In this document: positions 52,027-56,633 of the stretch, piece after piece | Layout of the letters: every line of letters starts with the position of its first letter | Numbering within the stretch: position 1 is the stretch's first letter | Origin: Bryobacterales bacterium | Lineage (GTDB): Bacteria; Acidobacteriota; Terriglobia; Bryobacterales; UBA6623 | Length of the DNA: 56,633 nt | Reading direction: 5' to 3' | Assembly (NCBI GenBank): GCA_028819575.1 | Contig: JAPPLB010000012.1 | Span: 1-56,633, forward strand | Notes under the pieces: model-generated | Told to the model about the DNA's origin: nothing | The model's input: the letters and a program-made list of their open reading frames with translations, nothing else | Databases searched by the model: none | Program-made: the position numbers and the translations under genes

Positions 52027-53190
52027 CTACAGCATGTGCAGCATGTGCTTGCGTTGGGCCAGGGGCAGGTCAACCCGTGCAGCGGCCTTTTGCGAAGCAT
52101 ACACGGAGGTGATCATCTCGACCGTCCAGCGCCCGTCGTGCTCACTGCAAACGGGTTTGCGGTCTTTTTCGACGGCCTGGAACAAATCGTCCACGAGCAG
52201 CGCGTTAGCCATCATGCGCCCCTCAGCTTGAAAGTTACCGCCGACAGGGCTGGTCAGCTTGATCGCCTCCCAATCACTACCCGTACCCGGCGCCCAGCCG
52301 GGTGACCGCAGAATATACGGCTGGCCATTGGGATAAATCTGGTTCGGCAAATAGATCACACCCTTGTTTCCATAGATCGTCGTTCCAAAGCGCCTGGGGT
52401 GTGTCTGGTCACTGGCTTTCGATCCGAAATAGCTATGGACACCGTTGTCGAACGCGAACATCGCCGCAATCTGATTGCCGGCTATGGGTCCGATCGGCTC
52501 ACTCGGGGTCCGCACATCGGGAGCTCCGATCTCACGGCCGTCGTGCGTGACATGCGCAAACACCCACTTGGGATCGCCCAGGTAGTAGCGCATCATGTCG
52601 CAGATGTGCGATCCGAGAACGACAAGGTCTTCGCCTCCGGCACGGCGGTCTTCCTTGCCGCGCCCGCGGACTTCCTGGATCGTCCCAATCTCGCCCGCCT
52701 CAATCATGTCGCGCACCCGCTCGACAAACGGAGACTTACGCATCTGGTGCGCCATTTGTACTTTGACGCCGCTATGCTCGATCGCTGCGACCATCTTGTC
52801 GGCGTCGGCAAGGTCTTGGGCAAAGGGTTTTTCCAAGAAGATGTGACACCCGGCGTTGGCGGCGGCCGTGACCATCTCGACTCGCTGGTCAAGCCAACGC
52901 GGTCCGATAGCCACGAAGTCCGGTTTCTCTTTTTCGAGCATCTCGTGGTAGTCGGCATAGGCCTTGCGGGCTCCTGTGCGTTCGACGGCCTTGGCGCGGC
53001 CTGCAGCATCCGCATCGGAGACCGCCGCGACTTCCGCGAAATCAAATGCTTGCCAGACGGTATCGAGCCCGTGTCCATAGTTGCCATGACCGGTGTGACC
53101 GATGATGCCGACGCGATACTTTTTCGGCTTGGCAGCCGCGGTAGCCGCTAATCCCGCGAGACTACCTTGAAGGAAGGATCGTCTATTCAC
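52027..53190 (-). CDS. Gfo/Idh/MocA family oxidoreductase with Tat-like leader
   Basis: A 387-residue sugar oxidoreductase-like protein. The leader VNRRSFLQGSLAGLAATAAA is a twin-arginine signal. The Rossmann domain begins KYRVGIIGHTGHGNYG, a modified dinucleotide-binding loop. EKPFAQDLADADK holds the catalytic Lys region. The C-terminal domain follows with GSHICDMMRYYLGD and a His-rich end (AQRKHMLHML). The GTG at 53190 has AGGAG seven bases upstream and gives a proper leader, so I prefer it over starts further out. It is the first gene of an apparent operon with the MR/MLE gene downstream. Confidence 0.87.
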   Translation of the reverse strand: MNRRSFLQGSLAGLAATAAAKPKKYRVGIIGHTGHGNYGHGLDTVWQAFDFAEVAAVSDADAAGRAKAVERTGARKAYADYHEMLEKEKPDFVAIGPRWLDQRVEMVTAAANAGCHIFLEKPFAQDLADADKMVAAIEHSGVKVQMAHQMRKSPFVERVRDMIEAGEIGTIQEVRGRGKEDRRAGGEDLVVLGSHICDMMRYYLGDPKWVFAHVTHDGREIGAPDVRTPSEPIGPIAGNQIAAMFAFDNGVHSYFGSKASDQTHPRRFGTTIYGNKGVIYLPNQIYPNGQPYILRSPGWAPGTGSDWEAIKLTSPVGGNFQAEGRMMANALLVDDLFQAVEKDRKPVCSEHDGRWTVEMITSVYASQKAAARVDLPLAQRKHMLHML

Positions 53191-53308
53191 AGCGCAACTC
53201 CTGGAACCGCTGGTCACCGGGCAGAGTCTCAACTCTGACCCGAAGCTGCCAGTAGATTCTAGCAGCATGCGGAGTGGGTCATATCGCGGGTATCGAGGAA
53301 GCGCCCGG

Positions 53309-54220
53309 TCAGCGCCCTCGCACTGCGCGCAATCGATTCTCGAGAATCATTCCCGAATCGAAACATCGAATCAGCAGATCCTTCGTGTCGGCGGGACCGA
53401 AAGCCCTTTGGGGCACAAGACCGACAATCTCGCTCTCGACGACGTCAACACCCAGCGACGCCGCTTCCCGACGCACGGCTTCGAAGGCCGCTCGCGGCGA
53501 GGTGCGCTCGAAGTCAACAAGGTTCATCGAAACTTGCGTCAATCCTCGTCCCGCGAGTGAAAGGCCCAACGCTTTCACCGCCGGCAAACCACCCGACGAC
53601 TCTCGCACACGCCGTGCGACTTCCCGGGCGATCGTCCGGTCCGTCGTATCCAGATTCACGTTGAAAGCAATCAAAAACGTTCGAACACCAAGCGCCGTTG
53701 CGCCGGCTGTCTCATGCAAGAAGGGTCCGCCTACGTCGGGCCGACGTTTCTCATCGCCGGAAAGCGCAACTCGCAAGCCTTCGAACTGTCCCCGGCGCAC
53801 GTTTTCGAGGCGCTTTCGCTGCTCATGTCGAGCCGCGGCCCCGTAAAAGTAGATCGGGATTCGCAACTCAGTCCACAGACGCTCGCCCAAGCAGTGCGCT
53901 GCAGCGACGCATTCGTTCACTCCGACACCTTCGAGCGGAATGATCGGGACCACGTCCAGGGCGCCCATGCGGGGGTGCATGCCCTGATGGCGGCGCAGGT
54001 CGACCGAATTGACCACTACCGCAGCCAGTCTGAGAACCGCCTCCGTCACTGCAGCCAGACGGCCGGCAAATGTGAAGACGGACCGGTGGTGATCGGCATC
54101 AGCAGAATCATCAAGGAGATAGACTCCCGGCGTGCGCTCGATCACCGAGCGTATTCGGGACAGCACATTCGTATCCCGGCCCTCGGATACATTAGGAACG
54201 CACTCGACCCATTTGTCCAT
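53309..54220 (-). CDS. ftcD: Glutamate formimidoyltransferase
   Basis: A 303-residue formiminotransferase domain protein, which moves the formimino group from formiminoglutamate (histidine breakdown) to tetrahydrofolate. WVECVPNVSEGRD at the N-terminus, DADHHRSVFTFAG, HPRMGALDVVPIIPL, PIYFYGAAARHEQRKRLENVRRG in part, then GLTQVSMNLVDFERT are the family blocks. The bifunctional cyclodeaminase domain seen in the animal enzyme is absent. No other histidine-degradation gene is in the window. ATG at 54220. Confidence 0.9.
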   Translation of the reverse strand: MDKWVECVPNVSEGRDTNVLSRIRSVIERTPGVYLLDDSADADHHRSVFTFAGRLAAVTEAVLRLAAVVVNSVDLRRHQGMHPRMGALDVVPIIPLEGVGVNECVAAAHCLGERLWTELRIPIYFYGAAARHEQRKRLENVRRGQFEGLRVALSGDEKRRPDVGGPFLHETAGATALGVRTFLIAFNVNLDTTDRTIAREVARRVRESSGGLPAVKALGLSLAGRGLTQVSMNLVDFERTSPRAAFEAVRREAASLGVDVVESEIVGLVPQRAFGPADTKDLLIRCFDSGMILENRLRAVRGR

Positions 54221-54411
54221 GAGGGGTTATTCACCCGAGTCCGCCGCTTTGCTTGCTCGCAGACCGCGAGGGTCCAAGGCGCTCGGGGTCCAGCAAATCG
54301 CTGTCGGTCAGGGCGCCTGTAACTCCGGTCAACTGTATCGGCGCTGCGAGGATCCCGAACGAACATCCGGCCTGGAAGACTCTCTCCTTCTTGACTGCGC
54401 GCGCGCAAGGT

Positions 54412-54599
54412 TAGCCTGCATTTCTATTTCTCACCGCCAGAGCGCCAAAGCACTCGATACGTCCGCCCTGATTTCGTTGCGCTTGCTCGCCGAGATCGAT
54501 GTAAGGTCAAGTACACCTCCGCGCACCAAGGGGCTCGCGCCTCGTCCTGACGGCTTGCTCATGCATTTCGCCTCGTCGAGTGGTGCGAAATCCAGGCTA
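54412..54599 (+). repeat. Family A element, full copy (188 bp)
   Basis: The left terminus is TAGCCTGCATTTCTATTTCTCACC (with a small insertion) and the right terminus TCGAGTGGTGCGAAATCCAGGCTA. The interior keeps TTTCGTTGCGCTTGCTCGCCG and GTCAAGTACACC. The remaining parts of 54221-54791 carry no gene except the RRM promoter region. Confidence 0.8.
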
Positions 54600-54691
54600 G
54601 GGATTATATCCCAAAGCAACCAAACCCCATGACATCCTTTGGCAGGCTCCCCTTTGGTCAAGTCGGCAGCATCGCCTGTAAACGAGCGTGC

Positions 54692-54697
54692 TATAAT
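54692..54697 (+). promoter_or_regulatory. Consensus -10 box upstream of the RRM gene
   Basis: TATAAT about 95 bases before the RRM protein start. I see no convincing -35 hexamer at 17 bases, so the call is tentative. Confidence 0.35.
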
Positions 54698-54791
54698 CCC
54701 TTGGTTTCAGTCTGTCCCTTCCCCATGCGTGGCTCAGTTGCCGTAGGCGAGCTCGCAAACAAACCAAAAGGCAGGAAAGATTCTCAGTAGA

Positions 54792-55217
54792 ATGGCTCAT
54801 AACATTTATCTCGGCAATCTCCCCGACTGGGTAACCGCCGCCGACATCAAGTCTTGGCTGGACAGCAGCGATCTGGTGTGCGATTCGGTACGCGTGATTC
54901 GAGATTTCGAAACACAGGAATCGAAGGGCTATGCCTTCGTAGAAGCTCCGAATCAGGAGGAGATGGAGGCCATCATTCAACGCTTCAATCGTGCGCCGAT
55001 TGACGGCAAGCTGTTGCGCGCAAAGACCGCCCATCCCAAGAGCGACCGCCCGGCCCAGAACCGCTCCCTCCGTAAGAGGCGGCGCAGGCGGGATGCAACC
55101 GACGACCAAGCGCTGCCGAGCGAGTCGAAATCGATGCAAACCGGTTCCGAAGACAAGAAGACCCTCCAGGACGAATCGGTGGGCACACTCGGCGAAGTGT
55201 TGCAGAAAGCTCTCTAA
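54792..55217 (+). CDS. RNA-recognition-motif (RRM) RNA-binding protein
   Basis: A 141-residue protein with one RRM. RNP2 is IYLGNL near residues 5-10 and RNP1 is KGYAFVEA near 45-52. The fold is followed by a strongly basic linker (SLRKRRRRRDATDD) and an acidic, low-complexity tail. Bacterial RRM proteins are often cold-induced and bind single-stranded RNA. Its long 5' leader with AGGAAAG and a TATAAT box may allow post-transcriptional control. Stand-alone gene. Confidence 0.9.
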   Translation: MAHNIYLGNLPDWVTAADIKSWLDSSDLVCDSVRVIRDFETQESKGYAFVEAPNQEEMEAIIQRFNRAPIDGKLLRAKTAHPKSDRPAQNRSLRKRRRRRDATDDQALPSESKSMQTGSEDKKTLQDESVGTLGEVLQKAL

Positions 55218-55248
55218 ACAGCAAGCGCCCTCTTCAGCTCAGCCTTGG

Positions 55249-56280
55249 TCAGTTACGTCGCTCGGGAACGTTCGTGACCCAGTCCAGGATGCGGTCCATC
55301 GGTTGAGCTTGTTCGGAAATCCCGGTGGCTATTTTCACCGATGCGGCCCGGCTGTCGTCGGTTCGGATTCTGCCTTCTTCGGAGCCGGTCGTCATTACAC
55401 GAAGTGACTTCTTCTCGAACCGCAGGCCCTCGGGATGCCATAGGGCCAGCACCGCTGCCCCGTCCCAGAGGTAATAGCGGCCGGTTTGGATCAGATGCTC
55501 GACCGCCCCGAGGATTCCTGTGGCCAGACGAGCACCGTAAGAACTGTTACGCTTCAAGCGGTCCAACCACGCTTGATTCAAGGGCAGTTCATTCGTCACG
55601 TCCATTGGAACGATCGTGATGTCGAGCCCTTGAGCGGCCATCGCGATCACCCGGTCCGCTCCGACCGGGTCCACAAAGAAGTTGTACTCGGCTGTCGCCA
55701 GCGCTTCGGGTTCCTCTGGGTCCCGCACGTTTCCTGGTACTCGCAACGCCCCGCCCATCACGACAAGCCGCTGGACCTTGCCGAGCAGATCCGGGCGCCG
55801 GTCAAAAACAGCCGAGATGTTCGTCAACGGTCCCGTCGCCAGGACCGTTACCGGTTGCTCGGCGTTCTCGAGCACATCCACCAGCAACGCAACGGCGTCG
55901 TGGGGATCCGATCGCACATCCAGACCCTGGAGCATCGGAAGAGTCCTCAAGTGGAAGCTAGAATCCCGCCATGTCTCGGGGAAGCTGTTCCGTCCGCGCA
56001 AGGCAGGATCGTGCCCCGCCACTGGGACATCGAGCCCCATGGCATCCAACAACAGGGCGGACGTTTCGACAGCGCTGTCGCGGTATCCCAGCCCGTAGCT
56101 GACTGTCACGCCACGCAAGTCACAACAGCGCGAACCGGCCAGCATCAGCAGCGCGATGTAATCGTCCGGCGCCCCGTCGTGATCCAGGATCAGCGGAATC
56201 AAACCACGCTCGTCGACGCAGCTATTGAGCACCAGGACGACTGTCACGAGCGCACTTACAAGCCACGTTCGAGGTCTCAT
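55249..56280 (-). CDS. Inosine/uridine-preferring nucleoside hydrolase, lipoprotein
   Basis: A 343-residue nucleoside hydrolase that cleaves the N-glycosidic bond of nucleosides. DHDGAPDDYIALLML is the calcium-binding Asp cluster (DxDxxxDD, with one position Gly-Ala-Pro in between). LATGPLTNISAVF, VVMGGALRVPGN and YNFFVDPVGADRV are further family blocks. The N-terminus MRPRTWLVSALVTVVLVLNSC ends in a lipobox Cys, so the enzyme is probably membrane-anchored in the periplasm. I chose ATG 56280, with AAGGGA upstream; an ATG at 56325 would start inside a family B terminus. Confidence 0.88.
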   Translation of the reverse strand: MRPRTWLVSALVTVVLVLNSCVDERGLIPLILDHDGAPDDYIALLMLAGSRCCDLRGVTVSYGLGYRDSAVETSALLLDAMGLDVPVAGHDPALRGRNSFPETWRDSSFHLRTLPMLQGLDVRSDPHDAVALLVDVLENAEQPVTVLATGPLTNISAVFDRRPDLLGKVQRLVVMGGALRVPGNVRDPEEPEALATAEYNFFVDPVGADRVIAMAAQGLDITIVPMDVTNELPLNQAWLDRLKRNSSYGARLATGILGAVEHLIQTGRYYLWDGAAVLALWHPEGLRFEKKSLRVMTTGSEEGRIRTDDSRAASVKIATGISEQAQPMDRILDWVTNVPERRN

Positions 56281-56325
56281 TCCCTTAGCAACAACCTTGG
56301 CGAACCGTAGACGGTGGCGAACCAT

Positions 56326-56593
56326 TAGCAGCCCATGGCAAAAGTCACGCAGGCGGCGTTACGCGCCTTGGGGCTAATAACGCAATGAGTAGCCTCTTCA
56401 GGAACGCAGTAACGCAATCTCCGCACAGTCAGTAGGAAGCGGCGCATAACCCTTCGGGCGACGGACGTTTGCGGCCGTCGGATTTGTCGTTCGTCGGAGG
56501 AGATCACCCGGATCGCCATCCTCCTCACTTCGCGCCGAGCGACCGCAGTAGCCCGCCGCGCCTCCCACGGGACTTTTGCCACGGGCTTGTCTA
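56326..56593 (+). repeat. Family B element, full copy (268 bp)
   Basis: It starts TAGCAGCCCATGGCAAAAGTC and ends CCCACGGGACTTTTGCCACGGGC in part, then TTGTCTA. The inner arms AGCCCATGGCAAAAGTC and GACTTTTGCCACGGGCT pair with one mismatch. The interior carries the same blocks as 41795-42061. Nothing else is recognisable in 56594-56633. Confidence 0.85.
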
Positions 56594-56633
56594 TTAATCT
56601 GGGTATCCGGGCATTAGGGAGAACCCGGCCCAT

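Noticed and set aside
1-56633. CRISPR array
   Set aside because: The repeats are long, far apart, variable in length and have inverted ends. There are no regularly spaced short repeats with unique spacers and no cas genes.
1-56633. tRNA, rRNA or tmRNA genes
   Set aside because: No cloverleaf-like sequence with a GTTCGANTC arm and matching acceptor stem was found by eye, and no rRNA segments. A tRNAscan-type search would be decisive.

Overview
This window looks like chromosomal DNA of a GC-rich Gram-negative bacterium. An LPS-assembly lipoprotein (LptE), a phosphate-selective-type outer-membrane porin and lipoproteins show that it has an outer membrane. The gene mix is several exported mandelate-racemase/muconate-lactonizing (MR/MLE) dehydratases, Gfo/Idh/MocA oxidoreductases with twin-arginine leaders, a sulfatase, a ThuA protein, a ceramidase-like hydrolase and a DUF255 protein. 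That mix suggests a free-living or host-associated heterotroph, most like Acidobacteriota (Bryobacterales). This placement is inferred from gene content only, because the window has no 16S rRNA and no tRNA that I could find.

Layout. At 0.3-8.5 kb lie an MR/MLE enzyme, an S41 processing protease, a DUF255 thioredoxin-like protein, a Tat-exported galactonate-dehydratase-like enzyme and a ceramidase-like hydrolase. At 9-11.7 kb lie a SAM methyltransferase and a malate synthase. The 11.8-23.6 kb stretch is an accessory, defence-like island. It holds a dead IS630 transposase, an AT-richer protein kinase/TPR gene pair bracketed by a second IS630 fragment, a single-chain SIR2-APAZ-Argonaute (SPARSA-type) protein, an HTH gene and a one-polypeptide type IIG-like restriction-modification enzyme. 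At 23.7-33 kb lie a sulfatase, an SDR and an IlvD/Edd sugar-acid dehydratase (both inside long direct repeats), two membrane proteins and an M20 amidohydrolase. At 33-37 kb lie a Gfo/Idh/MocA protein, a HicBA pair with a truncated HicA, an AAA/DUF4143 ATPase and MsrP. At 37.5-41.7 kb is a housekeeping block: DUF465, psd-pssA, lptE, holA and convergent rpsT. At 42-54.2 kb lie ThuA, three more MR/MLE enzymes, RidA, an OprP-like porin, a nitrilase-family amidase, another Gfo/Idh/MocA and a glutamate formimidoyltransferase. An RRM protein and a nucleoside hydrolase close the window.

Two families of short non-coding inverted-repeat elements run through the window. Family A (about 180-300 bp, termini TAGCCTGCATTTCTCACCAC or close variants) has at least a dozen copies or fragments. 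Family B (about 266 bp, termini TAGCAGCCCGTGG) has three full and two decayed copies. Both begin and end with TA, as expected for MITEs moved by an IS630/mariner-type transposase. The stop codons of nine genes coincide with a terminus: TAG or TAA in eight, and TGA at one decayed end.

How the genes work together. The MR/MLE, IlvD/Edd, SDR and Gfo/Idh/MocA enzymes form a scattered sugar-acid (aldonate) catabolism theme, several members of which appear to be exported. The 12-23.6 kb genes make an anti-phage-type island. The 37-42 kb genes are core envelope, replication and ribosome functions.
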